The notes: generated by a model not told the origin, from the sequence alone. Counted from the first letter of the stretch, positions 52,207 through 62,392 are shown. The stretch: 64,000 bases of DNA from Arenibacter arenosicollis (GCF_014397245.1 NZ_JACLHY010000026.1:1-64000), one strand, 5' to 3'. Numbers and translations are program-made.

Positions 52207-52413
52207 ATGGAAAAAAAAATATTGGACAAGAAGCAATCGGAAGAAAATACGGAATTGGTCAAAGAAAAAAATGATCCGAAGACCAACTATATCTTTCAAA
52301 AGAACGGTATTACTAGAACCGGATTTATAATTATTGTAATGGTCTTAATTCTAATAATCCTGGGCATTACACTTTCTGGGGCATTTTTTGAATCGACCAC
52401 TACCAACCCATAA
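52207..52413 (+). CDS. Small tail-anchored membrane protein (68 aa)
   Basis: A charged N-terminal 40 residues (MEKKILDKKQSEENTELVKE...) precede one hydrophobic helix (GFIIIVMVLILIILGITLSG) and a short tail. No family recognised. Single small gene between two empty stretches; coding status rests on composition and a proper ATG. Confidence 0.5.
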   Translation: MEKKILDKKQSEENTELVKEKNDPKTNYIFQKNGITRTGFIIIVMVLILIILGITLSGAFFESTTTNP

Positions 52414-52972
52414 ATTTACGTTGTTGTATATTTTTTACTGGGATTAACTAATTTTTTTTCTTCCCTATTATTGATTATGTAAGTGGTAAGGAAGTTTACA
52501 GTTAATTGATTTGTAAATAGTTTACGACCCATTGTAAGAATATTAATTTCGGGCTAATTGGTCACTCATTATTAACAGTTATAAAATAGATTTCGGGCAG
52601 ATCTTACTGTTTGGGTCTAAACATGGGTGTGATTAACCCAATTGACTTGCACTTTCATTTTAGAAGTCTACTTTGCCTAACTCGTTTATTTATCAGTGTA
52701 TTACATTAAATATATAATTTACCTCCGTTTGGTTTGGTAACAATATTTTGGTATATCTCCAGAAAGATTAAAGAAAAAATTCTTTGGCAATAATTAAAGA
52801 ATTCTTGTAGGAAAATTCAATTGGGGTACTATTAAGTTCGATTACAATAATTACATGAGAGGGTTAAAACTATTTTTAAATTTCGGTAAGGTCTAAATGG
52901 TCCTGCCTTATGGACAAGAGATTTTGATCCAGCTTTTTTACTCTCATTATCAATCGCAAAAAAAAGTACACT
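52414..52972. other. Intergenic region upstream of the glycosyltransferase gene
   Basis: 559 bp, AT-rich. A small inverted repeat TGGGT-N7-ACCCA lies near 52625. No gene or RNA recognised. Confidence 0.4.
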
Positions 52973-55321
52973 ATGAATACAACAGAAGACGGGACTACTA
53001 TAGACACAAGGTCCGATAAAAGAATAACATCCCTCAGAAATATAAGCCAGGTCAATATAAAACCTCAAATTAATAGGTCAATCTCAGTGCCCAAGGCAAA
53101 ACAATTGACTGAAATTGTTTGTTTAACATCTTATCCTCCACGCGCATGTGGTATTGCCACATACTCTAAAGATTTGGATCGGGTACTTACTGATAAATTT
53201 GGGGATACTTTTAAATTGAATATCCGACCCTTGGAGACAAGTTCGTCCACACATAAATATTCTGAATCAATAGATGGTGTTTTAAACACCGATTCGCCGT
53301 TGGATTTCCTACAGACTGCTTATAATATCAATTCGAATCCTCTAATAAGCCTGGTCATGGTACAACATGAATTTGGACTTTTTAGTCAGAATGAGAAATA
53401 TTTTTATGAATTTTTGGAGTATTTGGACAAACCTGTCGTTATTACCTTTCATACGGTCTTGCCCAACCCAACACGAGAATTAAAGCAAAATGTGGCAACT
53501 ATTTCCTCCCATTGTGCTGAAATTATTGTAATGACCCATAATTCTGCAAGAATATTGACAAATGATTACGGTGTGCCACCAAATAAGATTACAGTAATAC
53601 CACATGGAACACATCTTATTGCCTATGACGACAAAAGAGCCTTAAAATCAAAATACGACCTGGAGGATAGAACTGTATTGTCAACCTTTGGATTATTGGG
53701 GCCAGGTAAAAGTATTGAAACTACATTGAAGGCCCTGCCTAAGATTGTGGAGGAACGTCCGGATGTGATTTTTTTAATTATTGGTAGAACACACCCAAAC
53801 GTGGTAAAGGAAAATGGAGAAGTGTATCGGAATTTGTTGAAAAAAAAGATTGATGAGCTTGGCCTTCAAAATCACGTTAGATTTATCGACGAATTTGTGC
53901 CACTCAATCATTTATTGGAATATTTGCAACTAACAGACATATATCTTTTTACCTCCAAAGACCCCAACCAAGCCGTTAGTGGAACCTTTGCTTACGCATT
54001 AAGTTGTGGATGTCCAATCATTTCTACACCTATACCACATGCGCTGGAGGTTTTGAAAAATGGAGCAGGAAAATTATTTGATTTCGAGAATTCAAGTCAA
54101 TTGCAGCAAGCGATAATTGATTTATTGGATAATGAAGAGGAGAGATTTAAGATGAGCCTCAATGGGTTACATACTTCCGTCGCAACGGCATGGGAGAATG
54201 CTGCAATTGCCCATGCAAAAGTATTTGAAAAGGCATTGAATGGCTCTATGGAATTAAAATACGGAAAACCTCCAATAAATTTGAAGCATCTTAAAAATAT
54301 GACTACAAATGTGGGGGTCATTCAATTTTCACTTATTAATCAACCGGATATTGAAAGTGGATATACCTTGGATGACAATGCACGGGCTTTAATTGCGCTT
54401 TGTCAGCATTACGAGATAACTGGGGATACTTCCGATTTGAAATATATTAAGACTTATTTTAATTTTATCTTCTGTTGCTTTAGACATGATTGCAAATTTT
54501 TGAATTACGTAAATAAGGAGTACCAATTTACGGAACAGAACGATATGGTTAATTTGGAGGATGCCTGTGGTAGAGCTTTATGGGCTTTGGGATATTTCCT
54601 CTCAATGTCAGGACAATTTCCAGAAGAATTCGCAAAACTAACAGATAAGGCCAAATTTGTTTTTGAACATTCAGCCAAAGCAATGGAGACTTTCCAGTCC
54701 CCCCGTGCAATGGCCTTTATTATCAAGGGACTTTACTTTTACAATCGTTTCGAGGAACGGGATTGTTTAAATGCCGCGGTTGTCGAATTTGCCGATCGCT
54801 TGGTGTTAAAATATAGAGATGAATCCGATGAAAATTGGCATTGGTTCGAAAGTTATTTGACCTATGGTAACAGTGTACTTCCTCAGGCGATGTTAATGGC
54901 ATATTCCTTGACTTTGAAACCAGAATACAGAAAAATTGCAAAGGCATCTTTTGATTTTTTATTGTCCAAAATTTTTATCGATGGTAAGATTTCAGTTATT
55001 TCCAACAAAAATTGGCATCAAAAAGGCGATAATTTCGATTGCCAATATAAAGGAGGGCAACAACCCATTGACGTGGCCTACACTATTCTAGCTTTGCGCT
55101 ATTTCCACAAGGTATTTCCGTTGGGCGGTTATTATTCCTTGATGGAGACGGCCTTTGATTGGTTTATGGGAAAAAATGCATTAGATGTTATTGTTTATAA
55201 TCCCTGTACGGGCGGATGTTATGACGGCCTAGAATTAGAGAATGTAAATCTAAACCAAGGTGCCGAATCCACCATTAGTTACCTTTTATCTAGATTGGCC
55301 TTTGAAAATATTGATGAATAA
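52973..55321 (+). CDS. GT4-type glycosyltransferase fused to an alpha/alpha-barrel domain (782 aa)
   Basis: After a 45-residue leader, residues about 46-410 form a GT-B, GT4-like transferase: VCLTSYPPRACGIATYSKDL, MVQHEFGLFSQNEKYFYEFL, VLSTFGLLGPGKSIETTLKA and a nucleotide-sugar site (NQAVSGTFAYALSCGCPIIS). Residues from about 425 form a second all-helical part with YTLDDNARALIALCQHYEIT, ACGRALWALGYFLSM and FESYLTYGNSVLPQAMLMAY, like six-hairpin glycosidase barrels. The convergent neighbour is a GH130 gene, a pairing suggesting a mannoside or mannan-type glycan pathway. The donor and acceptor are not known. Confidence 0.85.
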   Translation: MNTTEDGTTIDTRSDKRITSLRNISQVNIKPQINRSISVPKAKQLTEIVCLTSYPPRACGIATYSKDLDRVLTDKFGDTFKLNIRPLETSSSTHKYSESIDGVLNTDSPLDFLQTAYNINSNPLISLVMVQHEFGLFSQNEKYFYEFLEYLDKPVVITFHTVLPNPTRELKQNVATISSHCAEIIVMTHNSARILTNDYGVPPNKITVIPHGTHLIAYDDKRALKSKYDLEDRTVLSTFGLLGPGKSIETTLKALPKIVEERPDVIFLIIGRTHPNVVKENGEVYRNLLKKKIDELGLQNHVRFIDEFVPLNHLLEYLQLTDIYLFTSKDPNQAVSGTFAYALSCGCPIISTPIPHALEVLKNGAGKLFDFENSSQLQQAIIDLLDNEEERFKMSLNGLHTSVATAWENAAIAHAKVFEKALNGSMELKYGKPPINLKHLKNMTTNVGVIQFSLINQPDIESGYTLDDNARALIALCQHYEITGDTSDLKYIKTYFNFIFCCFRHDCKFLNYVNKEYQFTEQNDMVNLEDACGRALWALGYFLSMSGQFPEEFAKLTDKAKFVFEHSAKAMETFQSPRAMAFIIKGLYFYNRFEERDCLNAAVVEFADRLVLKYRDESDENWHWFESYLTYGNSVLPQAMLMAYSLTLKPEYRKIAKASFDFLLSKIFIDGKISVISNKNWHQKGDNFDCQYKGGQQPIDVAYTILALRYFHKVFPLGGYYSLMETAFDWFMGKNALDVIVYNPCTGGCYDGLELENVNLNQGAESTISYLLSRLAFENIDE

Positions 55322-55346
55322 ATTTTCCAATATTTTCCCAAATGTA

Positions 55347-55398
55347 GGGACGCTTGCCAAGGACAATGTTATTGTCTTTGGGAGGTGGTCCCTTTTTT
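55347..55398 (+). terminator. Nested hairpin terminator after the glycosyltransferase gene
   Basis: An 11-bp stem (CCAAGGACAAT, 55357-55367, pairing 55371-55381 with one G-T) sits within an outer GGGAC/GTCCC pair (55347-55351, 55388-55392), followed by six T at 55393-55398. Confidence 0.75.
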
Positions 55399-55640
55399 AC
55401 TTGCAGGGATTGGATTCAATAGTTCCGACCTGTTGATGATGTAAGATTATATCTAGATAGCATTTATCAGAAATCCGATATCAATTTTGCGGTGTTTGAG
55501 CAAAATGGCAATATTTGGGATTTATAATTTTAGAGACCAGTAAAAGATGATTGATACACGGAAGACTATATAGTGGCTATATTGAGCAGGTGAGTATGTT
55601 AAAGGAAGATATGGAGGTACAATAAGGAATTTAAAATAAA
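55399..55640. other. Spacer between convergent GT and GH130 genes
   Basis: Together with the terminator this makes a 319-bp gene-free stretch; nothing else is recognised. Confidence 0.4.
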
Positions 55641-57098
55641 TCATTTTCGAAGGGCATGCAACAACTCATCCATTGCTACGGTAGCATAGGATGAAGAATA
55701 GTCGGAAACTGCATAAGGTAGTACCAAACTTCCATTATTAATTAAGGAGCCACAGGAATATACCACGTTGGGGACATAACCTTCACGCTCTTCTTCCAAC
55801 GGCGAAAGCAAAGGCTGTGACAATCTACCTATTTCTTTGGTGGGGTCGTCCAGATCGAACAAAGATGCCCCAATACAATAACGCCGCATCTGACCTACCC
55901 CATGTGTAATAACGAGCCATCCCTCCTCGGTCCATAAAGGGGCACCACAATTTCCTATTTGTGTAAATTCCCATGGGTATTTTGGTTCTTGAATTTTAAT
56001 CGGATCATTCCATAAAGTATTCCTATCTGAATACATTAAATAATTATTGACCCCATCTACCCTAGCCAATACCGCATATTTGCCGTTTATCTTTTTAGGG
56101 AATAAAGCGAAATTCTTATTCTGTGCTGCTTTTCCGTGCATGGGCATTATCCTGAAAGTATTAAAATCCTCGGTTGATAATAGTTTAGGGAGTATGGTAT
56201 GGCCATCATAAGCCGTATAGGTAGCATAGACTTTTATGGAGCCATCATCTTCCGTAAACCTTACAAATCGAGCATCCTCTATTCCCCTGCTTTCGGATGG
56301 TGAAATAGGAAAAATGACACGTTCCGAAATATCTGAGTCCAAACTAAATTTTACGTCGTAATAAGAATCTACTAACCATGTCATTTCTTCCAGGGCTAAA
56401 CGTTTATCCGTGCTTATCCCATTTGCAAGAACGCGGTTAACCGAGGATTTTAAGTCATTATAATCAAAATGATCGGGCAAATCACTCATTATGGCAGAAG
56501 AGTATTGATGGGATATTTCCATCTCATGCATTTTTTGGACAAAGCGTCCTTTATCATAAGACTTTTTCTGAACTATGGTGGCCATATCTATATGGTTCCT
56601 AATTTTGTTGGGATGAAAATCGTTGTTTGCATCAAGAATTCCACGCCTAAATACGATTGAGGACAAATGTCCCTCACCGGTAGCACGGAAAGATATAATG
56701 ACCCTTTTCTCACCTTTGGCCAGGAACGACTGGTCAAAATCCTCAATAATCGAAGGATTGAACATGGCCGCAGATTCTATGGAGTATTCCATAGTGGCAT
56801 AGGAGCCAATAAGTAGTTTTTCTTCTTGCGAAATGCTTCCAACGTCCAAATTCATTTCTTCTATAAGACTTCTGTGATTTTCGAAGTGCCGGAGAAAAAT
56901 TTTGGAAATATTGCGGTGCCGACCTGCAAATTCACGAAGGGTATGGTCCAATTCGCGATCAACGCCCGCCTCATCCAAAGAAATCACTCTTTTTATTAGC
57001 TCACTTGTACGTTTTTCACCATTGTTAAAAAAACGAGCTACTACTCGGCTATTATCAGGTAAAAATTTAACATCTTTTCGTTGAACTGTAACGTGCAT
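55641..57098 (-). CDS. GH130-family glycoside phosphorylase/hydrolase (485 aa)
   Basis: The five-bladed propeller motifs include SPSESRGIEDARFVRFTEDD (the GIEDPR/GIEDAR signature of GH130 near the catalytic Asp), ATYTAYDGHTILPKLLSTED, NFALFPKKINGKYAVLARVD and GNCGAPLWTEEGWLVITHGV, with an N-terminal helical arm of about 150 residues. GH130 members phosphorolyse or hydrolyse beta-mannosides. Relatives of about 480 residues with this long N-arm are found beside GT4-type transferases. Convergent with such a gene here. Confidence 0.88.
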   Translation of the reverse strand: MHVTVQRKDVKFLPDNSRVVARFFNNGEKRTSELIKRVISLDEAGVDRELDHTLREFAGRHRNISKIFLRHFENHRSLIEEMNLDVGSISQEEKLLIGSYATMEYSIESAAMFNPSIIEDFDQSFLAKGEKRVIISFRATGEGHLSSIVFRRGILDANNDFHPNKIRNHIDMATIVQKKSYDKGRFVQKMHEMEISHQYSSAIMSDLPDHFDYNDLKSSVNRVLANGISTDKRLALEEMTWLVDSYYDVKFSLDSDISERVIFPISPSESRGIEDARFVRFTEDDGSIKVYATYTAYDGHTILPKLLSTEDFNTFRIMPMHGKAAQNKNFALFPKKINGKYAVLARVDGVNNYLMYSDRNTLWNDPIKIQEPKYPWEFTQIGNCGAPLWTEEGWLVITHGVGQMRRYCIGASLFDLDDPTKEIGRLSQPLLSPLEEEREGYVPNVVYSCGSLINNGSLVLPYAVSDYSSSYATVAMDELLHALRK

Positions 57099-57498
57099 TA
57101 TTTATGAAGTTAGTAAGGTTAATCGCTATTAATTAAATTTTAATATTATTGACTAAATTAAGAATTATCAATTTTATTACAATACTTTATTAAACGAAGG
57201 ACTGACCTTAATGCTTAAGAGTTGGTTTTATACCATCTAATAATTTCCCAGCTTCAAATATCTTTCAATATTGAATCTTTTTTTTGAATATTTATTTGCA
57301 TAGAGCTAAAAATCTGTTGATTATAGCTATTTTCTTAAACGACTTTTGGATAACTTTAAATTGGACAATGGATATATTTTTATAATTGGGATTGTTTCTT
57401 ATTTCTAAACAGAGTAAGCGGGTCACCCAAGTTATTATATTAGTGGAATTGTTTCATTCTCGTTTAATAATTACTGATTAGAACAAATATTACTCACG
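57099..57498. other. Divergent promoter region between GH130 and Ku
   Basis: 400 bp, very AT-rich, with no gene, repeat or clear operator. It must contain promoters for both divergent units. Confidence 0.4.
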
Positions 57499-58272
57499 AT
57501 GCGCTCGATTTGGAATGGCAGTATTAACTTCGGTCTGGTAACGATACCTATAAAACTATTTCCCGGTTCTGAGGAACGCACCTTGGATTTGGATATGTTG
57601 GATAGCCATGATGGTTCGCGCATACGCTATAAAAGAATCAATGAGAGCACAGGTGCCGAAGTTGAATGGAAGGATATTGTAAAAGGATATAAAAAGGACG
57701 ACAAGTATATTATATTGGAAGATGCCGATTTTGAGAACGCCAATATTAAAAAGAGCAAGACCATAGATATTGAACAATTTATCAAGGACACTGAGGTCTC
57801 TGATGTACTTTTCAAAAAACCGTACTTCATTAAACCTCAGAAAGGCGGAGAAAAATCGTATTCCCTTCTACGCGATGCCCTTCAAAAATCAAAAAAGCTG
57901 GGTGTGGCAACTTTTGTAATGAGGCAGAAGGAACACCTATCATTGATCGGTGTCTATAAAAATGCCTTGGTCCTACATATAATTCGTTTTGAAGACGAAA
58001 TTAGAGATACCGCAGAATTGGATCTACCCAAAGAAAAAAGCGGGAAAAAAGAAATGGATATGGCGCTCTCCTTGATAGAGCAATATACAGAGAAGTTCAA
58101 TTTCACCAAGTTTAAGGACATATATAATGCTCAATTGTTGAAAATTATTGAATCCAAGGCCTCTGGAAAAACTACGAGTAGCAAAAAAATTGAATTAAAA
58201 CCCACCCCTGCTAAAGATTTAATGGCACAATTAAAAGCCAGCTTGGAGAAACGAAAAAATAAAGCGTCATAA
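57499..58272 (+). CDS. ku: Ku protein for non-homologous end joining (257 aa)
   Basis: The start MRSIWNGSINFGLVTIPIKL is the hallmark of bacterial Ku. GSRIRYKRINESTGAEVEWK and IVKGYKKDDKYIILEDADFE follow, and the core ring region includes YFIKPQKGGEKSYSLLRDAL and KLGVATFVMRQKEHLSLIGV. The C-terminus is Lys-rich (SLEKRKNKAS) as expected for DNA and LigD contacts. Homodimers thread onto broken DNA ends and recruit LigD. The ligD start follows after 3 bp. Confidence 0.95.
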   Translation: MRSIWNGSINFGLVTIPIKLFPGSEERTLDLDMLDSHDGSRIRYKRINESTGAEVEWKDIVKGYKKDDKYIILEDADFENANIKKSKTIDIEQFIKDTEVSDVLFKKPYFIKPQKGGEKSYSLLRDALQKSKKLGVATFVMRQKEHLSLIGVYKNALVLHIIRFEDEIRDTAELDLPKEKSGKKEMDMALSLIEQYTEKFNFTKFKDIYNAQLLKIIESKASGKTTSSKKIELKPTPAKDLMAQLKASLEKRKNKAS

Positions 58273-58275
58273 TCT

Positions 58276-60705
58276 GTGGACCTAAGTGAATACAACAGAA
58301 AACGTAATTTCGCCAAAACACCTGAACCTGAAGGGGGAATTGATTCTAGTTCCAGGTTACAGCGATTTGTAATACAGCGCCATGTTGCTCGAAAACTCCA
58401 TTATGACCTGCGGTTACAAATTGACGGTACCTTAAAAAGTTGGGCGGTACCAAAAGGTCCTTCCATGAATCCTTCCGACAAAAGGTTAGCGGTACGTACC
58501 GAAGACCATCCTATCGAATATCTAAATTTTCATGGCGTCATACCGAAAGGTAATTACGGGGCGGGAGAAATGATTATTTGGGATTCCGGAGTTTTCGATA
58601 TTGATGAAACCGATAAAACTTCGGAGATTCATCAACAATTGCTAGATGGTAATTTGAAACTAATTTTTCATGGTCAAAAAATAAAAGGTCGTTTCGCTTT
58701 GGTAAGGACTGGTAAAGATGGTGAAAAGGAAAATTGGTTGCTCATGAAAAAAAAGGATAAATTTTCGACCAGCCTATTTTATGATGCTGAGTCCTTGATC
58801 GATCCTGGCCATAAACATTTTAAAGAGAACCCTTTGAAAATTACTCCGGGAAAGATATTACAACCAATGTTGGCCGAATCTCAAAAGGAAATTTTTAATG
58901 ATCCCGAATGGATTTTTGAACTTAAATGGGACGGGTACCGAATACTGACACATATTTCCGAAAATGGGGTTTTTTTGCAATCCAGAAATGGAATTAAAAT
59001 GAATGATAAATTCCCAGAATTAGTCAAAGAACTTGAAAATGTGGAGCATCAAACAATACTGGACGGCGAGCTGACCGTAATTGATGAAAATGGAGTTTCG
59101 CAATTCGGAGAATTACAAAATTATCCTGATACGAGGTGCAATTTGCGCTATTACGTTTTTGATATGTTATACCTTAACGGGCATAGTATGTTGAATCTTA
59201 ATATTTTAGATAGAAAAAGTCTTATTCCCGAGCTAATTGAGGGTATGGGCATCACGCAATATTGTGATCATATTGAAGGCATGGGCGTAAGTCTTTTTAA
59301 CAAGGCAACCGAGGAAGGTATGGAGGGCATTATGGCCAAGTGGATCAATTCTAACTATTCGCCAGGGACGCGTAGCAACAAATGGCTAAAAATAAAATCA
59401 ATTCAAAGCGAGAATGTGCTGATTTGTGGATATACCGATTCTGTTGGAGGTGGTGTTGTCTTTGGCTCATTGATTTTGGGGAAATGGGAGGGAGATGAAC
59501 TGGAATATATCGGCAACTGTGGTACGGGGTTTACTGATGCGTATCGGGAGGAACTATTAAGTCTTTTTGAAGAGTATCGTACAAGTAGAAATCCATTCGG
59601 CAGAAAATTGCCATTAAAGGGAAGAAATCCTAATTGGATGGTTCCCACTTTGGAATGCGAGGTCACTTATTCCGAACGCACAAAAAACGGATTGCTTCGT
59701 CACCCGGTATTTAAAAGGATGCTTAATGATCCAAAAGTTCCAGAAAAAAAGATAAAAGATCAAACTAACTATCAAAGAGCTTCTACCTCTAGTTCCAAAG
59801 AAATTGTGGAGATAGATGGTCTTGCTGTTTCTATTAGTAATTTAGAAAAAGTTTATTGGCCCGAGTCAGGATATACAAAATACGATTTGATCGATTATTA
59901 TCTCCAAATCTCTGGTACAATCCTTCCTTATTTGAAGGATAGGCCACAGAGTCTTCATCGTTATCCCAATGGTATTTTAGAAGAGAGCTTTTACCAAAAA
60001 GATAATGATGTAGTGCCAGAGTGGATGCAGACTATAACAATTCCAACTAAGTCTTCAAAGAGGGAAATTCGGTATTTACTCTGCCAAAACCCTGCTTCAC
60101 TAATATATATGGCCAACCTAGGTTGTATCGAAATGCATCCATGGAATTCTAGAATTGGCTTTTTGGACAAGCCTGATTACGGTGTCTTGGACCTTGACCC
60201 TCCAAAAGGAAGGGAATTTCGTGATGTTGCCCATGTGGCATTGATAATACACGATATATTGACTGAAGCCAATTTAAAAGCTTATTGCAAAACCTCAGGT
60301 GCCAAAGGTCTACACGTGTATTTTCCAATGGGGGGCAAATATACTTATGAAGAAGTCCGTAATTTTATTAAGCTCATTTGTTATTATGTGGAGCAACGGC
60401 TCCCCACGATCACCACAATGGAACGTAGACTAAACAAACGGGATGGAAAAATTTATTTGGATTACCTACAAAACCGTAAAGGTCAAACCGTTGCTTCTCC
60501 TTATTCCGTTCGACCAGTAAAGGACGCACAAGTTTCTACCCCATTGCAATGGGATGAACTCAAGAATGGCGCTACTCCCAATGATTTTATGATAAAGAAT
60601 CTTTCGGGGCGATTGGCCCAAAAGGGAGATTTGTTTTTGCCCGTACTAAAGACATCTTTTAATATGGAAAAAAGCTTGGAGAAATTGGACAAAGTGCAAA
60701 ATTGA
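58276..60705 (+). CDS. ligD: ATP-dependent DNA ligase D, multifunctional NHEJ enzyme (809 aa)
   Basis: Three domains in the order PE-LIG-POL: 3'-phosphoesterase at about 1-170 (RFVIQRHVARKLHYDLRLQI with His36, His42), ATP-dependent ligase at about 195-490 (FELKWDGYR with nucleophile Lys217; DGELTVIDENG; GIMAKW), and archaeo-eukaryotic primase-type polymerase at about 530-805 (VYWPESGYTKYDLIDYYLQI, GVLDLDPPKG with Asp639/Asp641, SGAKGLHVYFPM). The start is a GTG at 58276, 3 bp after Ku. Together with Ku it repairs double-strand breaks without a sister chromosome, useful in stationary or dried cells. Confidence 0.95.
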   Translation: MDLSEYNRKRNFAKTPEPEGGIDSSSRLQRFVIQRHVARKLHYDLRLQIDGTLKSWAVPKGPSMNPSDKRLAVRTEDHPIEYLNFHGVIPKGNYGAGEMIIWDSGVFDIDETDKTSEIHQQLLDGNLKLIFHGQKIKGRFALVRTGKDGEKENWLLMKKKDKFSTSLFYDAESLIDPGHKHFKENPLKITPGKILQPMLAESQKEIFNDPEWIFELKWDGYRILTHISENGVFLQSRNGIKMNDKFPELVKELENVEHQTILDGELTVIDENGVSQFGELQNYPDTRCNLRYYVFDMLYLNGHSMLNLNILDRKSLIPELIEGMGITQYCDHIEGMGVSLFNKATEEGMEGIMAKWINSNYSPGTRSNKWLKIKSIQSENVLICGYTDSVGGGVVFGSLILGKWEGDELEYIGNCGTGFTDAYREELLSLFEEYRTSRNPFGRKLPLKGRNPNWMVPTLECEVTYSERTKNGLLRHPVFKRMLNDPKVPEKKIKDQTNYQRASTSSSKEIVEIDGLAVSISNLEKVYWPESGYTKYDLIDYYLQISGTILPYLKDRPQSLHRYPNGILEESFYQKDNDVVPEWMQTITIPTKSSKREIRYLLCQNPASLIYMANLGCIEMHPWNSRIGFLDKPDYGVLDLDPPKGREFRDVAHVALIIHDILTEANLKAYCKTSGAKGLHVYFPMGGKYTYEEVRNFIKLICYYVEQRLPTITTMERRLNKRDGKIYLDYLQNRKGQTVASPYSVRPVKDAQVSTPLQWDELKNGATPNDFMIKNLSGRLAQKGDLFLPVLKTSFNMEKSLEKLDKVQN

Positions 60706-60842
60706 ATTTGGGGAGGTTGATTTCTTTTAAAGAATAACAAACATCACAAACCTTCCAGTAATATTTTAATTGTTGGGTAGATCCAATTTCTGACCAACCA
60801 AACCCGCACCAGGTAGTTTACGGAAGTTTTAATTTCTGAGTA

Positions 60843-61082
60843 TCAATTATTGCGCAAAGAATCAATCAATTCCTTTTTCTTCATTTTTGAGCGCCCTTGA
60901 ATACCTACATTTTTTGCTTGTTGATACAACTCTTTCTTAGTCCACTCTTCATATTTTTTCGCCTTGCCACCTTTTACTCCTGAATCGGGGGTATTTGCAA
61001 TCCGGGCTGCTTTTTCTTTGCTGTATCCCTTTTCTAGGAGGGCTTGGTAATGATCTTCATTTTTTATTCTAGGATTAGGCAT
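60843..61082 (-). CDS. DUF7218/Rho_N-like small DNA-binding-type protein (79 aa)
   Basis: MPNPRIKNEDHYQALLEKGY with SKEKAARIANT looks like a short KH/helix unit (DUF7218), and EEWTKKELYQQAKNVGIQGR plus SKMKKKELIDSLRNN is a Rho_N/SAP-like helix-extended-helix. Such proteins are basic and are linked to stress gene groups. It is convergent with ligD, 137 bp away. Confidence 0.75.
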   Translation of the reverse strand: MPNPRIKNEDHYQALLEKGYSKEKAARIANTPDSGVKGGKAKKYEEWTKKELYQQAKNVGIQGRSKMKKKELIDSLRNN

Positions 61083-61139
61083 AATTTATAGATTTATGAT
61101 TATTATTTTCGTGTTTAGGTTTATTTAAAAGAAGAAAAA

Positions 61140-61160
61140 AACCAGCCGTGAAGACTGGTT
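61140..61160 (-). terminator. Rho-independent terminator of the AraC operon
   Basis: On the minus strand AACCAG-N9-CTGGTT is followed by a run of seven T (A run at 61133-61139 on the plus strand), about 30 bp after the AraC stop codon. Confidence 0.85.
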
Positions 61161-61188
61161 ATTGAGAAACGAATCAAACTAATATATA

Positions 61189-62220
61189 TTAAGCTGTTGC
61201 AGCTATCGGATTTTGGTGATCTTGATAGTATTTAGGACTGCAATTGTATTTTTCTTTAAATATCTTGGAGAAATAACTTCTACTGGTCAATCCCACACTA
61301 TATACAATTTCCGAAATATTCAGGTCTGTAGTTTTAATAAGATGTTCAGCAGTTTCAACCCTTATGTTCCTTATATAATCGGTTACTGTCCTATCAAATA
61401 ACAATTTAAACCCTTCCTGTAGCTTTGCTGGCGAAAGGCCAGTTTTTTTACTTAGGTATTTCAGGCTATATTGAATTTCAGGATAATTTTTTATAAAATT
61501 GGCCATTTCTTTTATATCCTCTATCTCCTCCCTGCTCAATGAACCAAAATTGTTTTTAGCATTTTTCTTATCTTCCTTATGCTGTTGTATTTCCATGGCC
61601 AGAATTAGGTGTACTATACCTTTGGTCAATAAATTTCTTACCAATCCTTTTTGGGTAATAGCTTCCAGTTGTTGCATTTTTTCAGCTATTTGTAAGTTAT
61701 AGGACCCGGTGTAGGCAAAAGTTTCATTATTGTTTTTGGGCATAAAGGTCTTTAATAATTGTTTTTGTAATAGATCACTGCCTTCATCACCGGAAGTTAC
61801 CTTGTGGGTGTCCACCATAATGTTGGAAAGCTTAATGTTTTCATTTCCTTCAAAAAATAAAGTGGTATCCTTGCTGGGATCGCAAGAAAAAATTCCGGTT
61901 TGAAACTGATTAAGGAGTCTTTTCTCCCCCTTTATTCCAAAACTATGGGCGACTTTTCCTTGAGCACAGTACATAAAATGTATGGGGTTGGAAACCGGCA
62001 TATTGTTGATGATAAGGGTATCTTCACTAAAAATAAGGTCAAATTCCATAAAAGCAATATTGTTCTTAAATGAGATTCCCCTAATTTCGCCACGAACGTA
62101 ATTGTTGTCCAGTTGCAGGTTATATTCTTGTGGTCTAGTTACTAAACTACCCCCTAAATCTTGCTGTAACTGATTAAATATGTTTTCTATGTTATTTGAT
62201 TTCAGATATACTATTTTCAT
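61189..62220 (-). CDS. AraC-family transcriptional regulator (343 aa)
   Basis: The C-terminal 100 residues carry the two HTH units: YSLKYLSKKTGLSPAKLQEG, FDRTVTDYIRNIRVETAEHL and DLNISEIVYSVGLTSRSYFS. The N-terminal 230 residues have no recognised sensor, but the layout (HFMYCAQGKVAHSFGIKGEK; FFEGNENIKLSNIMVDTHKV) fits the cupin-less PchR-like AraC group. It lies 25 bp after a DUF5670-type micro-gene and 227 bp after a 46-residue one, so a three-gene operon is likely. Confidence 0.85.
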   Translation of the reverse strand: MKIVYLKSNNIENIFNQLQQDLGGSLVTRPQEYNLQLDNNYVRGEIRGISFKNNIAFMEFDLIFSEDTLIINNMPVSNPIHFMYCAQGKVAHSFGIKGEKRLLNQFQTGIFSCDPSKDTTLFFEGNENIKLSNIMVDTHKVTSGDEGSDLLQKQLLKTFMPKNNNETFAYTGSYNLQIAEKMQQLEAITQKGLVRNLLTKGIVHLILAMEIQQHKEDKKNAKNNFGSLSREEIEDIKEMANFIKNYPEIQYSLKYLSKKTGLSPAKLQEGFKLLFDRTVTDYIRNIRVETAEHLIKTTDLNISEIVYSVGLTSRSYFSKIFKEKYNCSPKYYQDHQNPIAATA

Positions 62221-62245
62221 GGTTCCTTGTTTTAAGTTAATTGCT

Positions 62246-62392
62246 TTATTTCTCTCTTATCACCTTTGTAATAAAAAGTCCTACGGCCACCAATAGGAAT
62301 AAATGTATTTTAATGCCCACGTCGAACATAAAAAGTCCAGTGGCCCAAATAATGAGCATAATTATGGCTGCAATAATCAACATTTTGGACAT
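62246..62392 (-). CDS. DUF5670/lmo0937-like two-helix membrane micro-protein (48 aa)
   Basis: The minus-strand frame from the ATG at 62392 reads MSKMLIIAAIIMLIIWATGL followed by a second helix (HLFLLVAVGLFITKVI) and REK. Two helices around a Gly turn with a Phe-Asp-Val-Gly loop match the lmo0937/DUF5670 family of about 50-residue membrane proteins seen near stress genes in many Bacteroidota. It is not part of larger frames. AraC follows after 25 bp. Confidence 0.75.
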   Translation of the reverse strand: MSKMLIIAAIIMLIIWATGLFMFDVGIKIHLFLLVAVGLFITKVIREK

